Positions 12,255 to 24,330 of a stretch of 64,000 nucleotides of DNA are shown one piece after another. The position numbers and the translations under genes are program-made. This stretch comes from Archivesica marissinica (taxonomy: Eukaryota; Mollusca; Bivalvia; Venerida; Vesicomyidae). The first letter of the stretch is position 1. Each line of letters opens with the position of its first letter. The DNA lies in NCBI GenBank assembly GCA_014843695.1, contig CM026398.1, forward strand, positions 12,037,584-12,101,583, given 5' to 3'. The notes beneath the pieces were generated by a model, which saw only the letters and a list, made by a program, of their open reading frames with translations, searched no databases and had not been told where the DNA came from.

Positions 12255-15200
12255 TCTATATAGTAACGAAGTGAAAACCCACGTATCTATATAGTAACGA
12301 AGTGAAAACCCACGTATCTATATAGTAACGAAGTGAAAACCCACGTATCTATATAGTAACGAAGTGAAAACCCACGTATCTAATAGTAACGAAGTGAAAA
12401 CCCACTATCTATATAGTAACGAAGTGAAAACCCACGTATCTATATAGTAACGAAGTGAAAACCCACGTATCTATATAGTAACGAAGTGAAAACCCACGTA
12501 TCTATATAGTAACGAAGTGAAAACCCACGTATCTATATAGTAACGAAGTGAAAACCCACGTATCTATATAGTAACGAAGTGAAAACCCACGTATCTATAT
12601 AGTAACGAAGTGAAAACCCACGTATCTATATAGTAACGAAGTGAAAACCCACGTATCTATATAGTAACGAAGTGAAAACCCACGTATCTATATAGTAACG
12701 AAGTGAAAACCCACGTATCTATATAGTAACGAAGTGAAAACCCACGTATCTATATAGTAACGAAGTGAAAACCCACGTATCTATATAGTAACGAAGTGAA
12801 AACCCACGTATCTATATAGTAACGAAGTGAAAACCCACGTATCTATATAGTAACGAAGTGAAAACCCACGTATCTATATAGTAACGAAGTGAAAACCCAC
12901 GTATCTATATAGTAACGAAGTGAAAACCCACGTATCTATATAGTAACGAAGTGAAAACCCACGTATCTATATAGTAACGAAGTGAAAACCCACGTATCTA
13001 TATAGTAACGAAGTGAAAACCCACGTATCTATATAGTAACGAAGTGAAAACCCACGTATCTATATAGTAACGAAGTGAAAACCCACGTATCTATATAGTA
13101 ACGAAGTGAAAACCCACGTATCTATATAGTAACGAAGTGAAAACCCACGTATCTATATAGTAACGAAGTGAAAACCCACGTATCTATATAGTAACGAAGT
13201 GAAACCCACTATCGAAGTGAAAACCCACGTATCTATATAGTAACGAAGTGAAAACCCACGTATCTATATAGTAACGAAGTGAAAACCCACGTATCTATAT
13301 AGTAACGAAGTGAAAACCCACGTATCTATATAGTAACGAAGTGAAAACCCACGTATCTATATAGTAACGAAGTGAAAACCCACGTATCTATATAGTAACG
13401 AAGTGAAAACCCACGTATCTATATAGTAACGAAGTGAAAACCCACGTATCTATATAGTAACGAAGTGAAAACCCACGTATCTATATAGTAACGAAGTGAA
13501 AACCCACGTATCTATATAGTAACGAAGTGAAAACCCACGTATCTATATAGTAACGAAGTGAAAACCCACGTATCTATATAGTAACGAAGTGAAAACCCAC
13601 GTATCTATATAGTAACGAAGTGAAAACCCACGTATCTATATAGTAACGAAGTGAAAACCCACGTATCTATATAGTAACGAAGTGAAAACCCACGTATCTA
13701 TATAGTAACGAAGTGAAAACCCAGTATCTATATATAACGAAGTGAAAACCCACGTATCTATATAGTAACGAAGTGAAAACCCACGTATCTATATAGTAAC
13801 GAAGTGAAAACCCACGTATCTATATAGTAACGAAGTGAAAACCCACGTATCTATATAGTAACGAAGTGAAAACCCACGTATCTATATAGTAACGAAGTGA
13901 AAACCCACGTATCTATATAGTAACGAAGTGAAAACCCACGTATCTATATAGTAACGAAGTGAAAACCCACGTATCTATATAGTAACGAAGTGAAAACCCA
14001 CGTATCTATATAGTAACGAAGTGAAAACCACGTATCTATATAGTAACGAAGTGAAAACCCACGTATCTATATAGTAACGAAGTGAAACCCACGTATCTAT
14101 ATAGAACGAAGTGAAAACCCACGTATCTATATAGTAACGAAGTGAAAACCCACGTATCTATATAGTAACGAAGTGAAAACCCACGTATCTATATAGTAAC
14201 GAAGTGAAAACCCACGTATCTATATAGTAACGAAGTGAAAACCCACGTATCTATATAGTAACGAAGTGAAAACCCACGTATCTATATAGTAACGAAGTGA
14301 AAACCCACGTATCTATATAGTAACGAAGTGAAAACCCACGTATCTATATAGTAACGAAGTGAAAACCCACGTATCTATATAGTAACGAAGTGAAAACCCA
14401 CGTATCTATATAGTAACGAAGTGAAAACCCACGTATCTATATAGTAACGAAGTGAAAACCCACGTATCTATATAGTAACGAAGTGAAAACCCACGTATCT
14501 ATATAGTAACGAAGTGAAAACCCACGTATCTATATAGTAACGAAGTGAAAACCCACGTATCTATATAGTAACGAAGTGAATACCCACGTATCTATATAGT
14601 AACGAAGTGAAAACCCACGTATCTATATAGTAACGAAGTGAAAACCCACGTATCTATATAGTAACGAAGTGAAAACCCACGTATCTATATAGTAACGAAG
14701 TGAAAACCCACGTATCTATATAGTAACGAAGTGAAAACCCACGTATCTATATAGTAACGAAGTGAAAACCCACGTATCTATATAGTAACGAAGTGAAAAC
14801 CCACGTATATATAGTAACGAAGTGAAAACCCACGTATCTATATAGTAACGAAGTGAAAACCCACGTATCTATATAGTAACGAAGTGAAAACCACGTATCT
14901 ATATAGTAACGAAGTGAAAACCCACGTATCTATATAGTAACGAAGTGAAAACCCACGTATCTATATAGTAACGAAGTGAAAACCCACGTATTTATAGTAA
15001 CGAAGTGAAAACCCACGTATCTATATAGTAACGAAGTGAAAACCCACGTATCTATATAGTAACGAAGTGAAAACCCACGTATCTATATAGTAACGAAGTG
15101 AAAACCCACGTATCTATATAGTAACGAAGTGAAAACCCACGTATCTATATAGTAACGAAGTGAAAACCCACGTATCTATATAGTAACGAAGTGAAAACCC

Positions 15201-17894
15201 ACGTATCTATATAGTAACGAAGTGAAAACCCACGTATCTATATAGTAACGAAGTGAAAACCCACGTATCTATATAGTAACGAAGTGAAAACCCACGTATC
15301 TATATAGTAACGAAGTGAAAACCCACGTATCTATATAGTAACGAAGTGAAAACCCACGTATCTATATAGTAACGAAGTGAAAACCCACGTATCTATATAG
15401 TAACGAAGTGAAAACCCACGTATCTATATAGTAACGAAGTGAAAACCCACGTATCTATATAGTAACGAAGTGAAAACCCACGTATCTATATAGTAACGAA
15501 GTGAAAACCCACGTATCTATATAGTAACGAAGTGAAAACCCACGTATCTATATAGTAACGAAGTGAAAACCCACGTATCTATATAGTAACGAAGTGAAAA
15601 CCCACGTATCTATATAGTAACGAAGTGAAAACCCACGTATCTATATAGTAACGAAGTGAAAACCCACGTATCTATATAGTAACGAAGTGAATACCCACGT
15701 ATCTATATAGTAAAGAAGTGAAAACCCACGTATTTATATAGTAACGAAGTGAAAACCCACGTATCTATATAGTAACGAAGTGAATACTCACGTATCTATA
15801 TAGTAACGAAGTGAAAACCCACGTATCTATATAGTAACCAAGTGAATACCAACGTATCTATAGTAACGAAGTGAAAACCCACGTATCTATATAGTAACGA
15901 AGTGAATACCCACGTATCTTTATAGTAACGAAGTGAAAACCCACGTATCTATATAGTAACGAAGTGAAAACCCACGTATCTATATAGTAACGAAGTGAAA
16001 ACCCACGTATCTATATAGTAACGAAGTGAAAACCCACGTATCTATATAGTAACGAAGTGAAAACCCACGTATCTATATAGTAACGAAGTGAAAACCCACG
16101 TATCTATATAGTAACGAAGTGAAAACCCACGTATCTATATAGTAACGAAGTGAAAACCCACGTATCTATATAGTAACGAAGTGAAAACCCACGTATCTAT
16201 ATAGTAACGAAGTGAAAACCCACGTATCTATATAGTAACGAAGTGAAAACCCACGTATCTATATAGTAACGAAGTGAAAACCCACGTATCTATATAGTAA
16301 CGAAGTGAAAACCCACGTATCTATATAGTAACGAAGTGAAAACCCACGTATCTATATAGTAACGAAGTGAATACCCACGTATCTATATAGTAACGAAGTG
16401 AAAACCCACGTATCTATATAGTAACGAAGTGAAAACCCACGTATCTATATAGTAACGAAGTGAAAACCCACGTATCTATATAGTAACGAAGTGAAAACCA
16501 GTATCTATATAGAACGAAGTGAAAACCCACGTATCTATATAGTAACGAAGTGAAAACCCACGTATCTATATAGTAACGAAGTGAAAACCCACGTATCTAT
16601 ATAGTAACGAAGTGAAAACCCACGTATCTATATCGTAACGAAGTGAAAACCCACGTATCTATATAGTAACGAAGTGAAAACCCACGTATCTATATCGTAA
16701 CGAAGTGAAAACCCACGTATCTATATAGTAACGAAGTGAAAACCCACGTATCTATATAGTAACGAAGTGAAAACCCACGTATCTATATAGTAACGAAGTG
16801 AAAACCCACGTATCTATATAGTAACGAAGTGAAAACCCACGTATCTATATAGTAACGAAGTGAAAACCCACGTATCTATATAGTAACGAAGTGAAAACCC
16901 ACGTATCTATATAGTAACGAAGTGAAAACCCACGTATCTATATAGTAACGAAGTGAAAACCCACGTATCTATATAGTAACGAAGTGAAAACCCACGTATC
17001 TATATAGTAACGAAGTGAAAACCCACGTATCTATATAGTAACGAAGTGAAAACCCACGTATCTATATAGTAACGAAGTGAAAACCCACGTATCTATATAG
17101 TAACGAAGTGAAAACCCACGTATCTATATAGTAACGAAGTGAAAACCCACGTATCTATATAGTAACGAAGTGAAACCCACGTATCTATATAGTAACGAAG
17201 TGAAAACCCACGTATCTATATAGTAACGAAGTGAATACCCACGTATCTATATAGTAACGAAGTGAAAACCCACGTATTATAGTAACAAAAACCCAACAAA
17301 AAAAAAACCACAAAAACAAAAACCCACACAAAACAAAAACCACACTAGTAACGAAGTGAAAACCCACGTATCTATATAGTAACGAAGTGAAAACCCACGT
17401 ATCTATATAGTAACGAAGTGAAAACCCACGTATCTATATAGTAACGAAGTGAAAACCCACGTATCTATATAGTAACGAAGTGAAAACCCACGTATCTATA
17501 TAGTAACGAAGTGAAAACCCACGTATCTATATAGTAACGAAGTGAAAACCCACGTATCTATATAGTAACGAAGTGAAAACCCACGTATCTATATAGTAAC
17601 GAAGTGAAAACCCACGTATCTATATAGTAACGAAGTGAATACCCACGTATCTATATAGTAAAGAAGTGAAAACCCACGTATTTATATAGTAACGAAGTGA
17701 AAACCCACGTATCTATATAGTAACGAAGTGAATACTCACGTATCTATATAGTAACGAAGTGAAAACCCACGTATCTATATAGTAACGAAGTGAATACCCA
17801 CGTATCTATATAGTAACGAAGTGAAAACCCACCTATCTATATAGTAACGAAGTGAATACCCACCTATCTATATAGGAACGAAGTGAAAACCCAC
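12255..17894. repeat. 31-bp satellite array, about 180 copies
   Basis: The unit holds gtaacgaagtgaaaaccca plus cgtatctatata. It is very homogeneous. Scattered variants are gaataccca, taaagaag, gtatttata and aatactca, and a variant string recurs about 1.95 kb apart. Single-base losses are frequent. The array decays at its right edge. Confidence 0.98.
17276..17345. other. A/C-rich interruption of the 31-bp array
   Basis: About 70 bp of low-complexity acaaaaaccc-type sequence replaces roughly two units. It keeps fragments of the unit (aaaaccca, tagtaac), so it looks like corrupted repeat or read error rather than an insertion. Confidence 0.6.
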
Positions 17895-19688
17895 TTAAGA
17901 GTAAATGTCATAAGTTTTTTTTTTGCAATTTTTAAATTTAAAACTTAGTGATACGATGCAGTCTCTTTTTTTTCCAATCTTAATGGATTGATCTATTCGT
18001 ATTCATTAACTAAATGTTTAAGACATACTGAAGCAGAACGCGCCTGTGAGTGTATGCTTATGTAAATACAACTAGTGTGTCCTTTTGTGATCATGCGTTT
18101 TTCTGTCAATAAATTGCCTGTTAATACAGATAATTCCAATTTATGTCTTTCATGAACCAGTACTGCCGTGGGTGGTCCTGTTTGAACAACCAATAAATAT
18201 TTCTTTGAAAAATATCTCTTTATGAATTATTCAGCTGTCCATTTTCAGTTTTCCTTGTTTTCATTAGACCATATAAAAACCATCCGCATGACATACGCTG
18301 CCTCTTTTAAAATTCACAAAAATAGCTAATATCAGTCGCTGACTTGTGGGATTTCGTCCAACTTTCTTAATGGTTAATATAATACATACACCTGAAAGGG
18401 TTAGTTTTCTAAATGAAATTATACATCGTAAAATATGCCTTGAATACACCGATGTCATAGCGGTGTCTATCAGTAAACCGCGAAGCATCAATTGAAATCT
18501 ACTTTAATTTAAATGATATAGTTTACACTACTCGTTCAATTCAAACTCATTAAGCCCCAGGGAGTCGAGCGGCGCTAAGCTTCGTGATAACATGTATTTT
18601 ATCGGTTATATTAACCGGCAAAATGAATTCGATTAAGAAAGATATGTGTTTTCTTCTCTATTGAGCATATAAAAACGGACTTTTTAATGAGAAAAACGGA
18701 TGATCACAATTTCAATGTTTATTATTACAAGAGTTATCTGCTGAATTCTGGATCGTCGTTAAAACTCAGTTCCGTCTATGAGCAGTTCAATCTATGTTTG
18801 ATCACACACTAAAATATTACCACTCCCCCTATCCCTCCCCTAGCATGGGTTCCAGTCTGTCCAGTATACCGATGCCTGTTGCCAGGCTACCTCCCCCAGT
18901 CGCAACCTAAAATCCGGAATACGTTGGTTAAAGTGAATATTCTGGATAAATGCTTATATTATTGTGCAACCTATTTAAAGTATCGTTGGAAGCAACTATC
19001 TACGCACACGTTCTTGTGTTTCCCAAATTACACTTCACATTTCTTTCACCGACCCAAGAAATCTGTTGCACTATATTCTCGCTGTTTTACTAGGAATATG
19101 CAATTTTCCCAGTCAAGTAGAGAGGAATAAAATAATACATTTAGTGATATCATTTCTTTAGGAAAGAGGTAACCATACAAACAGGTTGCTTTCTCCTCAA
19201 TCCTACATGTATGTACATATGAAATGCTTGACTATGTTTATTAAAAGAAACAAATAGTGTTTAAACTAAATAAAACATAATTTCCTTTTCGCCGGGCCAT
19301 GCCATCGCCATCTTGTAAAATAACAACCACGTGATAGTAATTTATAACCAATCAATATCTCTGAAACAAAATCTTTGGACGATGTTATAAAAGATTTTCG
19401 CCAATGAAGTGAATCGTCATGTGATCAGCGAAGGTAAAGAGTCCTCGCGTTTTCTGCTCGGATACTTTCCAAGTTGTGATAACGAATAGACTAAATGTAC
19501 AGGGATGATTTTATATCGTCTGTCATTCAGTGAAAGTGTGACTACAGCAATACAGATCGATGAGAGAGTTGTGTTAGCTTAACATTTACCTAAATTAATA
19601 TATATATATATAAATATATGTGTGTGTAGGTTTCGTGAAATTTCCAGTTTGTATTTAAGTTTTCTCAGTGGAATGTATTTCGCTCAGT
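17895..19688 (+). other. Upstream region and probable 5' UTR of the Wnt gene
   Basis: This is about 1.8 kb of largely single-copy DNA between the 31-bp satellite and the Wnt ATG, by far the longest repeat-poor stretch in the first 20 kb. It holds only short meaningless ORFs. It should contain the promoter and 5' UTR. An AT microsatellite sits at about 19599-19617. The transcription start cannot be placed from sequence alone. Confidence 0.5.
19306..19352 (+). promoter_or_regulatory. Candidate promoter motifs: YY1-like site, E-box, CCAAT box
   Basis: cgccatcttg (19306-19315) matches the YY1 motif, CACGTG (19328-19333) is a canonical E-box and CCAAT lies at 19348-19352. They cluster within 47 bp about 340-380 bp upstream of the Wnt ATG, in repeat-poor DNA, as in a proximal promoter. 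Function is inferred only. Confidence 0.35.
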
Positions 19689-19768
19689 ATGGATGGGGTA
19701 TTCCGTGGATCAAGTCGCTGGATTTTCGTTTCCATAATTTGTGGATTAACTTTATCTACACTGGTTGA
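19673..19768 (+). other. Upstream ORF overlapping the Wnt start codon
   Basis: An ATG at 19673 opens a 31-codon frame, out of phase with Wnt, that ends in TGA at 19766-19768 inside the signal-peptide coding sequence. If it is in the mRNA, ribosomes starting there would bypass the Wnt ATG, a usual way to lower translation. Neither ATG context is strong enough to say which is used. Confidence 0.35.
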
Positions 19769-19780
19769 TGCAAATTGGAT
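19689..19780 (+). CDS. Wnt: Wnt ligand gene, coding exon 1 (signal peptide)
   Basis: This is the first coding exon of a secreted Wnt ligand. It encodes 30 residues plus two bases of the next codon. The peptide starts MDGVFRGSSR and continues into a hydrophobic core (WIFVSIICGL, TLSTLV), then DANW, which is a typical signal peptide with likely cleavage after Ala28. The exon ends AAT TGG AT directly before a consensus donor GTAAGT at 19781. The hanging AT joins the first G of exon 2 to make Met, giving NWMYLGI across the junction. Wnt genes commonly have an intron just after the NW of this region. I chose the ATG at 19689 because it alone gives a signal peptide in frame with exon 2. Another ATG lies upstream at 19673 in a different frame. 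The transcription start and any untranslated exons are not determined. Confidence rests on the splice match to exon 2. Confidence 0.85.
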
Positions 19781-20307
19781 GTAAGTTTGAACTTAAGTTT
19801 GTTTATGCAAACCTTTAATTAAGGATCCGCGCGTGCATGTGAATTTCAGTGAAATGTTCCGATGTTAAATTTCGATTACTACGCTCTCGAATTATTAGAA
19901 TTCTTGATCATTACAACTTTCTCAATCTTCAAACAAAATAATAAAGGATTGTTGTATTACATTAACAAAGTTAATCTATTATGAATGATTTAGTTTCATG
20001 CGCTATTTAATTTTATTTCGAAGTTTGGTTACAAAATGACGCAGTACATGTATTAATTTTAATCTGGCCACTAATTATTTTCGTTAATTTTAAAAAATAG
20101 TTTTATGGCAAATTCCTTGTTTCTTTTATTTAAACATGTTGGATGAACTTTTTCAACTTTAGTGTAACTCTTTGTTAGTAGGTCGAGGGAAAGATAAAAC
20201 AGTTGTAGGCATTATTTAAGAGATTTAGCTCGTGGATAATGGATACTGAAATGTGACTATGTAAGTTTCTCTGTTTCACGATTTTATGTCTCTTTAAAAC
20301 AATAAAT

Positions 20308-20395
20308 GTAACCATGGTAATGTATTCCGTATTTAAACATGCCGATAGAGTAGCCGCAGTAATATTATATATTATTGCATATCACCATGGTTACC
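20308..20395. repeat. Inverted pair of X-box-like palindromes
   Basis: gtaaccatggtaat (20308-20321) and atcaccatggttac (20381-20394) are inverted copies of each other, and each is itself close to a palindrome of the RFX X-box type. Confidence 0.35.
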
Positions 20396-20542
20396 AAGTT
20401 TTACACTTAGTTTTTCTGTATTTTAAAAGAAAACGTCTGCTTCAATCTCTCCTAGTTGAAATTACACCATGAGTTTGTGAACGATTGATACAAATACCGA
20501 GACATACAATCAAATGAAAATACAACAGTACGACCACCAATG

Positions 20543-20775
20543 GTCCGCCTCCGTGGTCGAGTGGTTAAGGTCGCTAACTTGAATACCACTGTAACCTATC
20601 ATCTCTGATGGTCACGGGTTCGAGCCCCGCTCAGACCGTGTCTCATTTATATGAAAAAGTTGGCAGTTTCTTACGGAGGTTGGTGCACCAAGTACTGGTT
20701 AACCGCTGGAGCCTGCCCAGGAAAGGTGTTGTTAGGTAAAACTGCCCGTCGTAGTGACGTTAAATAAGCTTAAAT
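20543..20775 (+). mobile_element. SINE-B
   Basis: The head is cctccgtggtcgagtggtta, the B-box is cgggttcgagccccgc and the body is ggcagtttcttacggaggtt and gctggagcctgcccaggaaa. The tail ends gtgacgttaaataag. It shares about 31 bp of upstream flank with the SINE-B at 40605. Confidence 0.85.
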
Positions 20776-20785
20776 AAACAAAAAT

Positions 20786-21454
20786 CCAAAACAATTTATT
20801 TTTAAAAATCGCAAACTTAGTTCATAGTTATCTTAACCATTGTGAATAAACATCTCGAATCTGAGACTATAGTTTCTATATTAAGCGAAATGAAACGCTT
20901 TATTTATTCATTAACTTTCAAAAGGAAAACAGAAAGGCAATGTGAGGATCAAACACACAATAATCGATTACATTTAGTAGTTGTTTCCCAGATGCAAGTA
21001 GATTTGAATCGTTAAAATAATATTATAGTTTACTGAGCATAAAATAAACATATAAATATTATATAATACTCTGCATGGAACTCGGAATATAACAGTTACC
21101 ATAACTGTAGTAGGCATGTACCTGTAGTAGACAGTGGGTTCTAAAAAGGAAAAGACAAAACTATATATAATTATAAATTGGTATAGCATGCAAGCGCGTT
21201 CATTTGTTGAAATTGTGAATTTTGCAGGCGTCAGGCGTTAGAACTTATAATGAATGTTTGAGATATTCATGGACGGAGATTAAATATAGCAAAGCATGGA
21301 TGTAAACGCGTGTGCTATTAGTTATCATAGTATTGGCTATTAACAGAAATAGCTTACTTAAAGAGGTAACGTAAGGAAGCTTGTCGCCAAATTTGCACAC
21401 ACAAATATATGGGTATAAATGAATGTTTTATCTATTATATTTCAACACCCAAAC
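20786..21454. other. Single-copy intronic spacer
   Basis: AT-rich, no gene or repeat recognised. Confidence 0.4.
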
Positions 21455-21458
21455 TTAA

Positions 21459-21691
21459 CCCTTTCAACACCACAGACCTCTAAATAGGCTTACAAAAAGT
21501 GTAGATCCAGATGAGCCGGCTCGTGACGAGCCGTCTCATCAGGATCTGCACTTTTTGCCAGTGATATGACTATTTTTAGACATAATTACCCATTTTGATA
21601 AATGAACTTGTCCAAATGTGATTTTCTGATTCATTTATTGGTTTATGAATATCATGGACCAGTCCATGTGAGTTACTTGGTGTTGAAAGTG
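21459..21691. mobile_element. MITE-2 (piggyBac-like), copy 1, 233 bp
   Basis: TTAA flanks lie at 21455-21458 and 21692-21695. The 5' end is CCCTTTCAACACC and the 3' end reads CACTTTCAACACC on the opposite strand. TTAA plus a CCC-starting TIR is the piggyBac pattern. Inside, at about 21493-21556, is a near-perfect hairpin (agatgagccggctcg, then cgagccgtctcat). It is non-autonomous, with no ORF. The copy at 55114 is the same length and about 98 percent identical by eye. Confidence 0.85.
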
Positions 21692-21933
21692 TTAAGCCGA
21701 AGATAGCTACTAGTATATGTTCGCATACTTATATTGGATAGACATTATTCCAGCCACGGCAATTTCATTTTCGTCTTCCAATTAAAAAGGAAGTCACTAT
21801 TGCATTTAATTCCAGAGAAATCAATCCCCTAGGACACCAAGCAAGGAATTGTCACCAACCCAAAACTGGCCGAACACCAACCGTAATTGTTGCCTAAATA
21901 ACAACACACTCAAAGGACCTTTCTGTCTGATTT

Positions 21934-21934
<1 letters not shown>

Positions 21935-22029
<95 letters not shown>

Positions 22030-22055
22030 CAACAACAACCAACAACAACAACAAC
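21935..22055. repeat. (CA)n then (CAA)n microsatellite
   Basis: About 47 uninterrupted CA dinucleotides to 22028, followed by a short imperfect CAA run. It creates spurious THTHTH and CVCVCV ORFs. Confidence 0.97.
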
Positions 22056-22284
22056 AGATGCATTTCTGGTTTCAGAATTACACCCTAAACAATGGCAATA
22101 ATAATCGGAACGAAACTATAAATAAAACAATCCTCACATATATGCAGGCCCCGATCTCACGCCCATGGACTATAGTCATCGTGTCCCGCGCAAACGTTGA
22201 ACATGTTTACCATCTGAGCAAGTGATGGCTACAAAACAATTCTTGAACAACGACACTAGTAACTACGCTGTGCACTAGACAATG

Positions 22285-22379
22285 TATAATAAATACAACT
22301 TATTTGGAATCTGGAAACTGGCTGCTTAATACAGAGTGTTTGCTTAATGGAGGTGACCACTAACACAGGTTTGACTGTA
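22285..22379 (-). mobile_element. Single end of MITE-6 (mariner-like TIR)
   Basis: Read on the minus strand it starts tacagtcaaacctgtgttag and continues through ctgtattaagcagccagttt to cagattccaaat. That is one subterminal unit of the element at 48406-49263. Only one end is recognisable here. Confidence 0.65.
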
Positions 22380-22880
22380 CGTGCATTCACAGTTCATTTG
22401 TATAGTCAATAACCTTGATGTGATCAATAATCACTTATCTCAAAAATAAATAATTATAGAAAAACATTGTTATTTTGGGTTCATATATCCAGCTGGTATA
22501 GCGCTGATTTAAAATACAATAAGTGCATAGAGACATGAAGGCAGTATTACTTACAGGCAGAGCAGGGTAATTAGTCAGGAAAACAACAGACTTAGAAAGG
22601 GATTGGAAGTAGCCGTGCTACATTGCATGTCAAAATGAAATTATTGAACGTAATATTTAATCATGTGTATATCTAAATCTCAGCGGAATTAGAACGCAGT
22701 AATCCTAGCAACAAGCGGGAATAAAACAAATATCTGACATTGTAGCAGACATGCAAACATCAAACTTAAGCTGAGCTGCAGTCCCGGATTGTAGCGAGTC
22801 ACCCGCTTGTCCAGCTTCCTCCCATGCATTACTTGTATCCGGATTGTCTATTCCCCCGAGACATATATAGCCAGTAGGAT
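22380..22880. other. Single-copy intronic spacer
   Basis: No gene or repeat recognised. Confidence 0.4.
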
Positions 22881-23303
22881 CTATCTAACTTCACCGGACT
22901 TATTACCAGTGTAATATATATCTAACTTCACCGGACTTATTACCAGTGTAATATATATCTAACTTCACCGGACTTATTGCCAGTGTAATATATATCTAAC
23001 TTCACCGGACTTATTGCCAGTGTAATATATATCTAACTTCACACGACTTATTGCCAGTGTAATATATATCTAACTTCACCGGACTTATTACAAGTGTAAT
23101 ATATATCTAACTTCACCGGACTTATTACCAGTGTAATATATATCTAACTTCACCGGCCTTATTGCCAGTGTAATATATATCTAACTTCACCGGACATAGT
23201 ACCAGTGTAATATATATCTAACTTCACCGGACATAGTACCAGTGTAATATATATCTAACTTCACCGGACATAGTACCAGTGTAATATATATCTAACTTCA
23301 CAC
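22881..23303. repeat. 39-bp minisatellite, about 11 copies
   Basis: Units contain gtgtaatatatatctaactt, caccggacttattaccagt. Variants are cttattgc, catagtacc and cacacgac. Degenerate partial units continue to about 23356. Confidence 0.95.
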
Positions 23304-23631
23304 GACCAGTATATATTTCCAGTTTAATGCGTATCTTGCTTTACACGACTTCTTACCAATTTATTTATGAAAAACACAAATAAAATGAAACAATCTATAT
23401 ACAACATACAAGCACCGGTACATGTCTAATTGGATTCTAACTCTGACGCGACCAAATAAATAACTTTTATCACCAGTTTTGAAACTAGCATAACACTTAC
23501 GAGTAGTGATTTCGCGAACTTGTTGGCAAATAACATACTAATATATTCGCTTCTTGGCTAACTTTCCAGTAGAACGGCAATATTGTATGTTTCCCAATTC
23601 CACATAATTTGCGTTGTGTGTTCAATACATC

Positions 23632-23914
23632 GGCCCCGTTTTATCAACAACGTCGGTCGCAACGTTTCCTAAGATTATCGCAGGACCGTTTTATTTACAT
23701 GTTCGTAAGTCTTCGGTCGCAGCTAAGATTTTCTTTCGTCGTACGACCGTAAAAACAGTGACACAGTCTGAAATTTAAACTTTCGGTGCACACATCTTCG
23801 CGCGCTAATGTCAACATCGAACATGTTTAAAACACGGCGTCCCTATATATATTATTCATAACTTCTTTACTTCTTAACTTAGACGGACTTACGACCGATG
23901 ATAAAACGGGGCCC
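23632..23914. mobile_element. MITE-4, about 283 bp, TIR ggccccgttttatca
   Basis: Starts ggccccgttttatcaacaac and ends gatgataaaacggggccc, giving a terminal inverted repeat of about 15 bp. tcggtcgcaacg and ttcggtcgcagc lie inside the left half, and acgaccga sits by the right end. No ORF and no clear target-site duplication. Confidence 0.65.
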
Positions 23915-24009
23915 TGTACTCCAAGTTACACAATCTATTTTCTTTTGATTTGTCTGGGGCTTAAAATCTCATCAGCGACTCTCCTCGACTTTCATCAGTT
24001 TAGAAAGTC

Positions 24010-24130
24010 CCCGGGTTTCTTCCGAGCCGTATTTCAGGAAAACGGGCACACGATTAGAACCATCGACCATCCGCAAGTCAGCTGGATAGCTTCCTCGCAT
24101 GAAAAAAGTCGACACCCCTAATGCGATTAG
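24010..24130 (-). mobile_element. SINE-E fragment
   Basis: On the minus strand it carries gaagctatccagctgacttg and a cgggcacacg-type segment (on +), matching the bodies at 29555 and 47990. Both ends are degraded. Confidence 0.45.
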
Positions 24131-24330
24131 TGAGGGGCAATATATTTAATATCAATGCCATTAACGATCCGACCACGAAGCACCCCCTCCCCCTCCTCTC
24201 ACAGGAATATAAATATTGTGTATATCATGGCAGTTTAGCATTTCTCCTTAGTTACAAAATATACAAGCATTGAAGACAGTCTTACATTATATTAAAATAT
24301 ATAAACTATCATTTTACACTCTGAAACCAT

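Noticed and set aside
11230..12294. 354-codon ORF across the N gap
   Set aside because: Almost entirely N; not evidence of coding.
12255..17894. CRISPR-like regular array
   Set aside because: Units are contiguous with no unique spacers, the context is eukaryotic and there are no cas genes; it is a satellite. The same applies to the 28-, 32- and 37-bp arrays.
18264..19130. ORFs of 66-83 codons upstream of Wnt
   Set aside because: Short, no recognisable domains or splice signals, and no more than expected by chance.
21849..22225. His/Thr ORFs around the CA repeat
   Set aside because: Direct translation of the dinucleotide run.
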